Positions 25,834-34,077 of a stretch of DNA of 42,218 nucleotides are shown in pieces. Source of the DNA: Nitrospiria bacterium (lineage in GTDB: Bacteria > Nitrospirota > Nitrospiria > DASWJH01); contig DASWJH010000073.1 in NCBI GenBank assembly GCA_036397255.1, forward strand, positions 1-42,218, given 5' to 3'. The position numbers and the translations under genes were made by a program. Positions within the stretch are counted from its first letter, which is position 1. Every line of letters begins with the position of its first letter. Below the pieces are notes generated by a model that saw nothing but the letters and a program-made list of their open reading frames with translations, was not told the origin of the DNA and made no database searches.

Positions 25834-26912
25834 AGGACTTTTGAAAAAATTGGATCAGCTAAGGGGGTATCTTTGACCCCGCTTCTATAAAAAAACAAAT
25901 TAACCAAATTGAAACCTCCATGGTTGCGGAGGGTTTTTGGGATAATGCTCAAAAGGCCCAAAGCCTCCTGAAAAACAAAACCCACCTTGAAAAAGAATTA
26001 AAACGTTGGGAAGACCTGGACCAACAAAAGGAAAATTTAACTCTACTTTTTGAGCTTTCCAATGAAGAGGGAGGGCAATCCCTGGAAGGAGAGCTCAAAC
26101 AGGGGTTAACGCATTTTCAAGAACAGATCGACCGCTTAGAGGTAGAAATCCTTCTTTCGGGTGAGAGGGATATCAAAAACGCCATTGTGGCCATTCATCC
26201 TGGTGCCGGAGGAACAGAGTCCCAAGATTGGGCCCAAATGCTTTTACGGATGTACCTCCGTTGGGCGGAGCGAAACGGTTATTCGGTGGAAATGATCGAT
26301 CTTCAGCCTGGAGATGAGGCCGGAATTAAAAGTGCAACTTTTTCCGTTAACGGCGAATATGCCTATGGTTACCTCAGAGCAGAGGGAGGGGTTCATCGAC
26401 TGGTAAGGATTTCTCCATTCGATGCCAACAAACGCCGTCATACCTCCTTTGCTTCGGTTTTTATTTTTCCCGAGGTCTCTGATGACATTGAAGTCGTCAT
26501 TGATGAAAAAGAACTCCGGATTGACACCTACCGGGCCAGCAGCGCGGGGGGACAGCACGTGAACAAAACCTCCTCGGCAGTGAGGATCACCCATCTTCCC
26601 ACGGGGACTGTGGTTCAATGCCAAAAAGAGCGCTCCCAGCATAAAAACAAATCTATGGCCATGAAGGTCCTCAAAGCCCGTCTATTTGAGCTGGAACAAC
26701 AAAAGAAAGAGGAAGAGCTAAATCAGTTGACCAGTGAAAAAAAGGAAATTGGGTGGGGAAACCAAATTCGATCCTATGTTTTTCAACCCTACCAAATGGT
26801 CAAAGACCATCGGACGAACCTTGATGTAGGAAATGTCAATGCGGTTATGGATGGAGAAATTACCCAATTTATTAAAACCTATCTCCTTCAGTCCTCAAAA
26901 GTAAAAAATTAA
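25805..26912 (+). CDS. prfB: Peptide chain release factor 2 (programmed +1 frameshift)
   Basis: Recognises UGA and UAA stop codons and triggers peptide release on the ribosome. The true start is the ATG at 25805, inside the end of lnt. The first 23 codons end at an in-frame TGA (25874-25876), and the ribosome must shift +1 there. The site reads AGGGGGTATCTTTGAC, identical to the classic RF2 site with its internal Shine-Dalgarno. After the shift, 15 residues (DPASIKKQINQIETS) join the long frame from 25920, giving 368 residues. The stop-recognition SPF tripeptide (about 203-205) and the GGQ motif (about 248-250) are both present. The shift lets RF2 regulate its own level. Confidence 0.97.
25862..25877 (+). 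promoter_or_regulatory. RF2 programmed frameshift signal
   Basis: AGGGGG stimulates shifting as an internal ribosome-binding site three bases before the slippery CTT codon and the TGA stop followed by C. All elements of the known autoregulatory signal are intact. Confidence 0.97.
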
Positions 26913-26954
26913 GGAATATCCTTCCACCTAAAAAAGAAAAATGGGGCCTCCAGG

Positions 26955-26988
26955 AAAAACCAACTTCAAAGAATGGCAAAAAAGTTGG
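26955..26988 (-). terminator. Terminator after the MBL/TPR gene
   Basis: On the minus strand CCAACTT and AAGTTGG arms (7 bp) around a 15-base loop are followed by TTTTT. It lies in the convergent gap between prfB and the metallo-beta-lactamase gene. Confidence 0.6.
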
Positions 26989-26995
26989 GGGGGGA

Positions 26996-28501
26996 TTAAA
27001 AAGGTTTGGGGGCTTTTGCGGTAATTCTCTCCGGAACCCGAAGCATCTCTCCGTCTCCCATCATAGCCATCCGAGCGGGTGCATAACCAGGATCAAGTTC
27101 CAATGCCCGTTGAAAACGGGGAACGGCTTCTTCTTCCCGCTCCAATGCCCGGTAGCAAATTCCTAGGTAAAATTGAGCCTTGGCTTCATCCGCGGGTTCC
27201 AAAGGTTGTTTTAAGACTTGTTCCAGAAGATTCATCGCTTCCGTTGGGTCGTCACCATTTCGAAAAGCTCCCATGGCATGGTAAGAGCCATATAAAATTA
27301 AAGCAGGGGCATAGTTAGGATCTAAATTTAACGCTTTTTCTGCGGAACGGCATACTTCAAAAAAGAAATCCGCCCGCTCTAAAACCGACCCGGCGACTCG
27401 GGACCCTTTAATGAGCACCTTTCCCCGGGTAACCCAGAGAGATGGTTCTTTAGGGAAGCGTTCACAGCCCTCATTAATGATTCCCACGGCCAAATCAATT
27501 TTATTTTCTTTTTCAAAGAACTCAGCCGCACGTATAAAAGATTCAGGCTGGTTGTTGATCTCCCTGAGCGGAATTCCCAACACATCCGGGTCCACCTGTG
27601 GGATGGCAGAGGGTTTTAATTCCTGCCAGCCGGTCATGTTTCGAACAATGCGTAAAACCGCATAACGAGGAGTTCCCCAGACCTGAGGCAAGGAACCATA
27701 TTTTTCCGGAAGAGCTGCTTCCACCTTCTGGATCATCTCTTCCAACGATATTCCTTGCTCCACCATGGGAACCACTGAATTAATAAAATAGTTCTGAAGG
27801 TCAATAAAAAAATCGATTTCCGGAATTCCCCCCAAGGGCCCGTGACCAGGAATAATTTTTTCTGGTGAAAGGGCTTTCATTTTATTTAAAGCCTTAATCC
27901 AGGACCGGTCATCGGATAACCCCTCTCCCATAACTGGTTGTCCCAAAATCGGAAAACTTCCGGTCATAAGGGTATCCCCACTGACCATACAATGCTCGGT
28001 TGGCAAATAAACCGCTGTGGCATCATCCGTTTCAGCACTTCCCAAAAAGAGAAGTTGAATGGGCACAGACCCCAGGGTTAACATCAATTCTCCATTGAAT
28101 GTGGTGTCCGGCAAAGCAGGGTCATTTTCAGGGATGGAAAAACCTCTCGACCGAAGAAAGGCACGTTGGCGTGTGTTTCTTCGTTCCATGAAATACTTTG
28201 TGAGCTCGCTTGAAATTATTTCCGCACCGGCCTCCTTGAAAACATCATTCCCGGCCCAATGGTCCCAATGGTAATGGGTATTGATCACATAACGGATCGG
28301 TGCGGGGGTAATGGTTCGAATGGCTTTCAGGACCCGTCTCGCCATGGGAGCATTGATTTGGGTATCCACGATGGCCACCCCTTCCTCTGTAATGATAATT
28401 CCGGAATTCACCACATTTCGGAACATGTAACAGTGATCGGAAATTTTTATTAGGCTACCGTATTGAAGTTTTCCAAAAGGATTGGGTATTTGTTTTTCCA
28501 T
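26996..28501 (-). CDS. Metallo-beta-lactamase-fold hydrolase with C-terminal TPRs
   Basis: Predicted cytoplasmic metal hydrolase. The N-terminal 250 residues carry the MBL motif NTHYHWDHWAGN (His76, His78, Asp80, His81), then GDTLMTG and IIPGHGPLGG, giving the usual dinuclear metal ligands. The C-terminal part (about 330-490) has tetratricopeptide-like helices, for example AKAQFYLGICYRALEREEEA and VPRFQRALELDPGYAPARMA. No signal peptide is evident. The substrate is unknown; it does not match glyoxalase II or RNase Z signatures. It is a single gene, divergent from the O-methyltransferase and convergent with prfB. Confidence 0.85.
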   Translation of the reverse strand: MEKQIPNPFGKLQYGSLIKISDHCYMFRNVVNSGIIITEEGVAIVDTQINAPMARRVLKAIRTITPAPIRYVINTHYHWDHWAGNDVFKEAGAEIISSELTKYFMERRNTRQRAFLRSRGFSIPENDPALPDTTFNGELMLTLGSVPIQLLFLGSAETDDATAVYLPTEHCMVSGDTLMTGSFPILGQPVMGEGLSDDRSWIKALNKMKALSPEKIIPGHGPLGGIPEIDFFIDLQNYFINSVVPMVEQGISLEEMIQKVEAALPEKYGSLPQVWGTPRYAVLRIVRNMTGWQELKPSAIPQVDPDVLGIPLREINNQPESFIRAAEFFEKENKIDLAVGIINEGCERFPKEPSLWVTRGKVLIKGSRVAGSVLERADFFFEVCRSAEKALNLDPNYAPALILYGSYHAMGAFRNGDDPTEAMNLLEQVLKQPLEPADEAKAQFYLGICYRALEREEEAVPRFQRALELDPGYAPARMAMMGDGEMLRVPERITAKAPKPF

Positions 28502-28605
28502 AGTCTGGTAGCATAAACCAAAGAAATGGCTGGGGTCAACCCGGTGATGAAGGTAATGGAAAAAAAGATTGACCTAAACCCTCTGAATTGATAAAAAGAT
28601 TTCTC

Positions 28606-29592
28606 ATGATTCGTTCCTATGAAGACTTGATTCAAATTGCAGATGCTTATGCCAATTCCCGCACACTGGTCACCGGTGTGGAATTGAATGTCTTCACCCA
28701 CATTGGAAAAAGATCGGTAACAGGCAAGGAAATTTCCCGAAAAACCCGTACCTCTTCAGAAGGAATGGAATTCCTTCTCAATGCACTTGCTGGAATGGGA
28801 CTATTAACAAAAAACGGAAACCGGTTTCGAAATACCCCCATTAGCAAAAGATATCTTGATGCCACCAGCCCTAAATCCATTACCAACTTTCTTTGGTTGG
28901 CCGGCCAACATTGGGAAGATTGGATGAACCTTACCCTGGCCATTCAAAAAGGTCGTCCCACGGATAACATCGACACGCAAGATGATCCTGAATTTCGAAC
29001 GCGTTTTGCCAAGGCCCTGCACGAGCGAAGTTTCTATGTCACCCCCCAACTGGTTCGCCATATTCACCTGGGAAAGGCAAAGACCCTTATGGATCTTGGC
29101 GGGGGAGCGGGTTCTTACGCTTTTGCTTTCGCCAGAAAAAACCCCGGGTTGCATGCCACCATTTTCGACAGGCCAGCCGCGGTCAAAGTGGCTCTCATGG
29201 AAGCTAAAAAAGAGGGCCTTTCAAAAAAGATCAGTGTGATTGGAGGAGATCTTTTTAGGGATTCATATGGTGGCCCCTACGATGTAATTTTTTTCTCTAA
29301 TGTAATTCACATTTACGGCCTTTCCCAAAACCAAATCATCCTGAAAAAGGTAAAAAAAGCCCTTTCACCTGGGGGGAGATTCATCATCGTAGAATATTTT
29401 CTCGATAAAAATCAAACCCGCCCTCCCGATGTCTCCTCTTTCGCCTTGATGATGTTTCTTTTTACTGAAACCGGGCGGTGTTACACCTGGGATGAAGTGA
29501 CCCAATGGCTTAAAGCGGGTGGTTTTTCTCAGTTTAAACGGAAACGGGTAAATGAAAAGATTGGGATTTTAGACGCCATGCTAAAAAGGTGA
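28606..29592 (+). CDS. SAM-dependent O-methyltransferase (AOMT type)
   Basis: Methyltransferase of the plant-type O-methyltransferase family, known in bacteria for hydroxylated aromatic or polyketide substrates. An N-terminal winged-helix dimerisation domain (about 10-95: ANSRTLVTGVELNVFTHIG, GMEFLLNALAGMGLL) is followed by the Rossmann domain. SAM motif I reads LMDLGGGAGSYAFAFARKNP, with the acidic TIFDRPAAV, then VIGGDLF, and LSPGGRFIIVEYF. The C-terminal RCYTWDEVTQWLKAGGF is typical. ATG at 28606 is preferred; a TTG at 28588 is possible. The natural substrate is not evident from the neighbours. Confidence 0.87.
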   Translation: MIRSYEDLIQIADAYANSRTLVTGVELNVFTHIGKRSVTGKEISRKTRTSSEGMEFLLNALAGMGLLTKNGNRFRNTPISKRYLDATSPKSITNFLWLAGQHWEDWMNLTLAIQKGRPTDNIDTQDDPEFRTRFAKALHERSFYVTPQLVRHIHLGKAKTLMDLGGGAGSYAFAFARKNPGLHATIFDRPAAVKVALMEAKKEGLSKKISVIGGDLFRDSYGGPYDVIFFSNVIHIYGLSQNQIILKKVKKALSPGGRFIIVEYFLDKNQTRPPDVSSFALMMFLFTETGRCYTWDEVTQWLKAGGFSQFKRKRVNEKIGILDAMLKR

Positions 29593-29650
29593 TTAAAAGC
29601 CTCTCCCCTTTAAAAAAACCGGGGTCCATTTCGCGTGGAAATTGATTTCC

Positions 29651-30643
29651 TTAAAAATGGTGGTTCCGGCCTTTATTCGCTGTTTCATCAAAACCATTCG
29701 AGGGAATAATTAATTGATGAAGCCTGGGTTTGGACATCAAAATAGTGTCTCCAATGACCTCCCCCATGGTACCTACGATCTGACCAAAAACCTGAAACTC
29801 TTTTCTCCCCTTGTATTTTCCCCAAACCACCAGAAACCGGTCTTCATCAGCTGATACGGAGGGTTGATCAAGGACATAATTACACGATGTGGTTTGGCTA
29901 ATGGGAAAACCCGAAGAAGGCATACTCCCGGAACGAAAAATGATTTTTGCCATGATGGCTGACCCACATTCTTGAATGTGGGCGCGCTTCCAAACCAATA
30001 AAAATGCATAACCATTAAAGGTAATGGATGGAGCGGTTTGGTTAAAAATGCCAGTGGCGATGGAGAGTTCCTCTTCCACCAAAAAACCATCTAAACTCAC
30101 CAGCTGCCCATAAATGGATATACCTTGGGATTGGGTCATATCAAATCGGGAATGTCGATCATCGGCCCAGGTCACTAGAGCGTTTTTCCCATCCTGTGCA
30201 AGGTGAACTTCCCTCTTCATGGATGCGGCATCATTTATTACAATCTCCGGCCCTTCTTTCTCCCCATCTTGAGTCATCCAAAGCCCTTTAATTTTATTTT
30301 TTGTTTCCCCTTTTACACCATCCTCCCAAACCATAAAAAAATGTGTTCCATCAAAGACCATGGCAGGTGTTACGGAAAGGGAACCGGGCATGGGTTGAAT
30401 GAGGAACTCCTCAACTAAGGGGTCTCCAAAACCATCCAATCGAATTCCATAAATACCAGAAGGAGTGGCTTCCTCATCAAACCATACCGCCATCACCTGT
30501 TGTTCAAATCTGACATGAGTTGCAATTTCAGGGTCATAGAGGGCAGGTTCTGAGAATTCCAAGACATGATTCATTTGAGGGTGAGAAAAATGGGGAATAA
30601 AGAAAAAAAGAAAAAGGCTGAAAAAAATTAATTTACGAAACAT
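29651..30643 (-). CDS. Secreted repeat protein, beta-propeller-like
   Basis: Exported protein with a signal peptide (residues 1-23, IFFSLFLFFFIPHFSHPQ). The mature part is built from repeated blade-like units with the pattern F-x-V-W-x-D then I-x-G-x-x-x-x-x-x-G, for example QVMAVWFDEE, FFMVWEDG, ALVTWADDRHS, FLLVWKRAH and FLVVWGKYKGRKEFQVFGQ. At least five such units are visible over about 300 residues, suggesting a beta-propeller. Related proteins are described only as secreted hypothetical proteins. The start has AGGA 6 bases upstream. No enzyme motif is visible, so a binding or surface role is the best guess. Confidence 0.6.
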   Translation of the reverse strand: MFRKLIFFSLFLFFFIPHFSHPQMNHVLEFSEPALYDPEIATHVRFEQQVMAVWFDEEATPSGIYGIRLDGFGDPLVEEFLIQPMPGSLSVTPAMVFDGTHFFMVWEDGVKGETKNKIKGLWMTQDGEKEGPEIVINDAASMKREVHLAQDGKNALVTWADDRHSRFDMTQSQGISIYGQLVSLDGFLVEEELSIATGIFNQTAPSITFNGYAFLLVWKRAHIQECGSAIMAKIIFRSGSMPSSGFPISQTTSCNYVLDQPSVSADEDRFLVVWGKYKGRKEFQVFGQIVGTMGEVIGDTILMSKPRLHQLIIPSNGFDETANKGRNHHF

Positions 30644-30941
30644 ATTTTTCCTAAAAGGACCCGATTTAAATTTCGGTAAATGTGAATCATTTATTATTTA
30701 TAGATTGCAATTTAAAAACCTAAAGGGGGAAATTTAGAGGAGGAAACCCATAACCTAATGAATATTCTAAAATTTTTATGGCCCACCTATTTAGGGTGGT
30801 TTTTCGACGCTTTATCTTCAAGAAATTTTTTCCAGAAAATAGGAAATTTTTTTCCTCGTTTCTGAAAAAAGATGAAAAAGCAACAAATTTTTGTTTTTTT
30901 CAAAAGAAGGGATGAATGGTGTGGATTTCTTGGAGAAAACT
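30644..30941. other. AT-rich intergenic region with a possible small ORF
   Basis: About 300 bases with no conventional gene. It holds the 35-codon frame at 30758-30865 and the hairpin CCACC/GGTGG followed by TTTTTC near 30782-30804, which lies inside that frame. Confidence 0.4.
30758..30865 (+). CDS. Possible 35-residue hydrophobic small protein
   Basis: ATG followed by a frame reading MNILKFLWPTYLGWFFDALS and a basic end with RNFF, KIG and FPRF. The middle could be a short membrane helix. A GAGGAGG lies 14 bases upstream, rather far for a start. The region also forms a terminator-like hairpin. No family is recognised and there is no supporting neighbour, so this is a candidate only. Confidence 0.25.
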   Translation: MNILKFLWPTYLGWFFDALSSRNFFQKIGNFFPRF

Positions 30942-31559
30942 TTAATAAACGTGGGGACTCTCCGCAATTTCTCTTTGGTGAATCCCGGGGACCGGAGGTG
31001 TTGGGGTATCAAGGGTTAGGGTTTCCCGATGAGGAGCTGCTTTGTAAAGCTCACAAACCAGGCGGCAATTATCCGAGTTTTGGACCAAACCCACTAAAAC
31101 GGTATAACGAGCCCCTTTGTAATAGGGGATATCATAGTGGAATCCAATGTGATCCCCCGGCTCTGTAAAAAAATAAAGCGCACAAGCGTGAGGATCATTT
31201 TCTGGACAAACCATTACCGGTGCCTGGACCAGGCGAGACAAGAAATCCAAAAAAACAGGATTTCGATAAAGAGCCATAAATGCAGGGGCTTTTTCCTTCA
31301 TGACAAAATAACTCACATTTCCCCCCTTTTTATGTTTTGGAATATAGTTTTGGTGAACAAACCGGCGAAGCTGATTTAATTCTGGGAGGAGGAATTTCTC
31401 AATAACAGCCGGGAGAAAAATTGGTTGAATAATGATGCACTCTTCCTGTTCCCAATAAACCCTTTGAATTTCGCAAAAATCTAGTGCCTTGGTGGCTTTC
31501 TCAATTTCCTCATTTATGGCCCGAGGATTTTCTCTCACTACACAGGGTTCACTTCCCAT
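30942..31559 (-). CDS. 2OG-Fe(II) dioxygenase-like protein, probably truncated
   Basis: A 205-residue protein that resembles non-haem iron dioxygenases. The iron-binding HxD part is visible as GDHIGFHYDIPYYKGARYTV (His141, Asp143), followed by a core strand (LVGLVQNS) and RLVCELYK. Relatives normally continue for another 30-40 residues to a distal His and an Arg that bind iron and 2-oxoglutarate. Here the protein ends soon after, with TPTPPVPGIHQREIAESPHVY containing no convincing distal motif. The start has GAAGGTGG at good distance. Either the gene has lost its 3' end or the family uses a different second ligand. A single gene between gene-poor regions. Confidence 0.55.
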   Translation of the reverse strand: MGSEPCVVRENPRAINEEIEKATKALDFCEIQRVYWEQEECIIIQPIFLPAVIEKFLLPELNQLRRFVHQNYIPKHKKGGNVSYFVMKEKAPAFMALYRNPVFLDFLSRLVQAPVMVCPENDPHACALYFFTEPGDHIGFHYDIPYYKGARYTVLVGLVQNSDNCRLVCELYKAAPHRETLTLDTPTPPVPGIHQREIAESPHVY

Positions 31560-31760
31560 GAGATTTCCACCTTCTTAAAGCACTCAATTTAGTTTGGGGT
31601 ATGGCAGTCATGGGTAACAAAAAGTGAGAATAAATCAACCTTGCTTTAAGGTCAAGCCCCGTTTCTAAACATCGGTTTTAATGAGATTTTTATTCTATTT
31701 TTTTTCTTAAATCCTTTTCAATTATTGTGGATCTAAAAATAAAGAAAGGAGGGGATTGCA

Positions 31761-31924
31761 ATGACCCTAACTGATTGGATAAGATTCATCGCGGGGACAT
31801 TTGTGGCGTAAGACTAACATTGGTTTTTTTCCACAAACCCTACTGGTTTTTTCTGATCGGTTGGGTCGGGTTAAATTTAATTTGATCCGCATTTAAGAAA
31901 GGGTGCCCAATGATGGCCCTATAA
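31761..31924 (+). pseudogene. Decayed DUF2892 (YgaP-like membrane) gene
   Basis: The frame from ATG 31761, with GGAGG upstream, reads MTLTDWIRFIAGTFV, a typical DUF2892 start, and then stops at 31809. In another frame from about 31808 the sequence continues RLTLVFFHKPYWFFLIGW then VGLNLI, stop, SAFKKGCPMMAL, ending at 31924. This matches the rest of a DUF2892 protein (a two-helix membrane unit ending in a CPMM-like motif). The usual Gln before SAF is replaced by TGA. So at least one frameshift and one nonsense mutation have inactivated it. It lies 64 bp before the DUF302 gene, its frequent partner. Confidence 0.75.
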
Positions 31925-31988
31925 CGAAAAACCGGTATGCTGGAATAACAGACCGAAAATTTAAAGCAATTTTGATTGGAGGAAAACA

Positions 31989-32375
31989 ATGGGATATTAT
32001 TTTAGTAAAACTTTAAACATTTCATTTGACCAAGCGACCAAAAAAGTAAAGGAAGATCTCAGTAAAGAAGGTTTCGGGGTATTAACCGAAATCGACGTTA
32101 AGGAAACACTTAAAAAGAAATTAAATGTAGACTTTCAAAAATACATAATCCTCGGTGCTTGCAATCCAACGTTTGCTTACCAGGCCCTTCAGGCGGAAGA
32201 TAAAATCGGTACCATGCTACCCTGCAATGTGATCCTTCAAGAAAGAGAAGACGGTTCCGTTGAGGTTTCCGCCATTGACCCCATTGCCTCGATGCAGGCC
32301 ATCGATAACCCAAACTTGAGGCCAATTGCTCAGCAGGTCCAGCAAAAACTCAAAACCGTTATTGACCAACTATAA
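31989..32375 (+). CDS. DUF302-domain protein
   Basis: A 128-residue soluble protein of the DUF302 family. The diagnostic order is present: YYFSKTLNISFDQATKKVKE, LSKEGFGVLTEIDVKETLKK, YIILGACNPTFAYQALQAED, GTMLPCNVILQERED, and VSAIDPIASMQAI. The conserved Cys in GACNP is kept. The biochemical function is unknown; members occur near sulfur and redox genes and near RND transporters. It has a GGAGG ribosome site. It is intact although both neighbours (DUF2892 and an RND fragment) are broken, which suggests that selection still keeps it. Confidence 0.9.
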   Translation: MGYYFSKTLNISFDQATKKVKEDLSKEGFGVLTEIDVKETLKKKLNVDFQKYIILGACNPTFAYQALQAEDKIGTMLPCNVILQEREDGSVEVSAIDPIASMQAIDNPNLRPIAQQVQQKLKTVIDQL

Positions 32376-32441
32376 AAAGGAATTCGTCGTGGGGAATCCT
32401 ATATTATTATAGGGATTTTTTATTGGCAGAAAAAAATTCAG

Positions 32442-32714
32442 GTGCCTTCACAAAAAAAACCGTGCAGGGGGGTACGGACCCTGCCAATTCTACTCACTGC
32501 ACCTGCTTTGATGGTGGGAGTCTCTGTGATTATTTTGGACCCTATATTTCAGGGTCTGGCCATTTCCCTTTTATTCGGGGTTTTCGCGTCCGCGCTTTTA
32601 ACTTTATTGGTGATCCCCACCCTCTACTATGAGGTCAATTTCTCCCTACAAAAAAAGAAAAGCTTTAAAGCGAGGGGGAAGTGGAGGTTAGATACTTTTC
32701 TGCAAATATTTTAA
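32442..32714 (+). pseudogene. C-terminal remnant of an RND efflux transporter
   Basis: Residues RGVRTLPILLTAPALMVGVS and DPIFQGLAISLLFGVFAS then LLTLLVIPTLYYEV match the last two membrane helices of RND-type pumps (the AcrB/CusA and HAE1 style PILLTA...DPIFQGLA...VIPxLYY signature). The remaining thousand or so residues are absent, and the upstream frame is only a short unrelated lead-in. The frame runs past the normal end into the 3' end of the opposing exonuclease gene. The fragment begins about 70 bp after DUF302 and appears to be the leftover of a deletion. Confidence 0.75.
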
Positions 32715-33225
32715 ATACCTTTGCCGTATGCCGTGTATCATCAATGGCCCGGTGGGTTGGCTTTTCCTTGAGTAAAGAATCCACTAGTTTCTCAAGAGAT
32801 ACCCCTTGGAACCCTGAAAAAAATTGAGCCACGGATTGCAAATCAAGAAAACGGTGACCGAAGGGCCATGGCTTGCCCATTTTTTCATATAACCCTCGTA
32901 AAAAGGCTACATCAAACCACACATTCCAACCTAAAATAGTAGGAATTGAACCTCCCTCACAAAATCGTTTATGAAACTCCTCAATTACGATTTTAAAATC
33001 GGGAGCAGTTTTTAGCTCTTCCATACTGATTTTATTGACCGCCATGGAGTCTGCGTTCATTTCTGTACCAGGTAAGGGAGCAATTAAGGAGGAATATTCA
33101 TCAACCAAATTTAATTCTTCATCCATTAAAACCGCCCCAATTTCGATACAGGAATGCTTGGTCGGATCTAATCCAGTGGACTCAACATCGATCACCAAAA
33201 CTTTCTGGTTGGCTTTAAAGCTCAT
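32665..33225 (-). CDS. DEDDh 3'-5' exonuclease (DnaQ-like)
   Basis: Single-domain exonuclease of the DnaQ/oligoribonuclease fold. Exo I is VIDVESTGLD (Asp13, Glu15), Exo II is around WNVWFDVAFLRGLYEK with Asp, and Exo III is HRAIDDTRHT (His and Asp of DEDDh). Length 186 is close to stand-alone DnaQ-type proteins. It may act in proofreading, repair or RNA turnover; the sequence alone does not decide. The start has AAGGAAAG upstream. Its 3' end overlaps the RND remnant frame. It lies about 90 bp after the YqgE gene, in the same direction. Confidence 0.85.
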   Translation of the reverse strand: MSFKANQKVLVIDVESTGLDPTKHSCIEIGAVLMDEELNLVDEYSSLIAPLPGTEMNADSMAVNKISMEELKTAPDFKIVIEEFHKRFCEGGSIPTILGWNVWFDVAFLRGLYEKMGKPWPFGHRFLDLQSVAQFFSGFQGVSLEKLVDSLLKEKPTHRAIDDTRHTAKVFKIFAEKYLTSTSPSL

Positions 33226-33314
33226 AGTCTTTCCTTTTTATTAAGGTTTTTTTTTGGGTGACCCGAATGCTATCAGATAGAGATGAATCCGTCAACAACG
33301 CTCTTTCGAAAAAC

Positions 33315-34061
33315 TTATTTTTCCCCCCAAAAAAACAATCGTACTGAATCCGTCAATCCCACTGAGGTGACACCGATATTTTCCCTCCCTTGAATAAACT
33401 GCTGACTAGATCTTCGGATCATTTTCTCCCAAACCGACTCCGGCTCTTCATTAAAAATATCTCCTGAGACACCCTGAAGAACACGCCAAACACCCCGTGC
33501 CAGTTCCCCGTCGAGTTGCCCTGGGGCCCATCCGGAATACCCAGAATAAACCCTAAAAGTATCTTCAGGATCAGCCTTAGTGATAACCTTTAATAAGGTA
33601 TCCACCTCACCACTAAAATAAATGTCATCCATAACGTGATAGGATGAATCAAATAGGTGTTGGCTTTTAAGAAGTAAAACCAGGGACTGGGGGGAAACCG
33701 GTCCACCCACATAAAGAATATCGGACCGGTCCTTTAATTCTTCAATATCAGGCAAAACCTGAAACAAACGCATGGAGGCAGGCCTGTTCACAATCACCCC
33801 GAGGGAGCCAACCGATCCATGGTCGGTAATTAATATCACAGACCTTTCAAAATAGGATCCCTGAAGTTTGGGATCCGCCACCAATAAAATCCCTTTTTCC
33901 ACCCTTTTCCCAGGCCTTTCCTGGGTAAGAAACCCTTGATTTAAAAATTGGAACTGTGTTTCGTATGAAGGCTTTTCACCCCCCCCATTTTCATCCACTG
34001 TTTTTGCTCCCAGGCTTAAAAAAATTACAAAGAATCCAATTATTACCGACAATATCCCCAT
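33315..34061 (-). CDS. YqgE/AlgH family protein with N-terminal export segment
   Basis: Member of the UPF0301 (YqgE/AlgH) family, whose function is unsettled (linked to alginate regulation in Pseudomonas). The core reads VEKGILLVADPKLQGSYFER then SVILITDHGSVGSLGVIVNR, and later ILYVGGPVSPQSLVLLL and VYSGYSGWAPGQLDGELARG. Unlike the typical 190-residue cytoplasmic protein, this one has an N-terminal hydrophobic segment (ILSVIIGFFVIFLSLGA) that looks like a signal peptide or membrane anchor. The start at 34061 has GAGG five bases upstream. An earlier frame start at 34097 is less likely. It begins inside or just beside the methyltransferase end, so the two are coupled. Confidence 0.9.
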   Translation of the reverse strand: MGILSVIIGFFVIFLSLGAKTVDENGGGEKPSYETQFQFLNQGFLTQERPGKRVEKGILLVADPKLQGSYFERSVILITDHGSVGSLGVIVNRPASMRLFQVLPDIEELKDRSDILYVGGPVSPQSLVLLLKSQHLFDSSYHVMDDIYFSGEVDTLLKVITKADPEDTFRVYSGYSGWAPGQLDGELARGVWRVLQGVSGDIFNEEPESVWEKMIRRSSQQFIQGRENIGVTSVGLTDSVRLFFWGEK

Positions 34062-34077
34062 GGTAGCCTCGTTTTTT

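Noticed and set aside
26244-26642. Minus-strand frame of 132 residues
   Set aside because: It is antisense to the conserved SPF and GGQ regions of prfB.
30818-31012. 64-residue minus-strand frame
   Set aside because: It overlaps the dioxygenase end in another frame and does not restore the missing motif.
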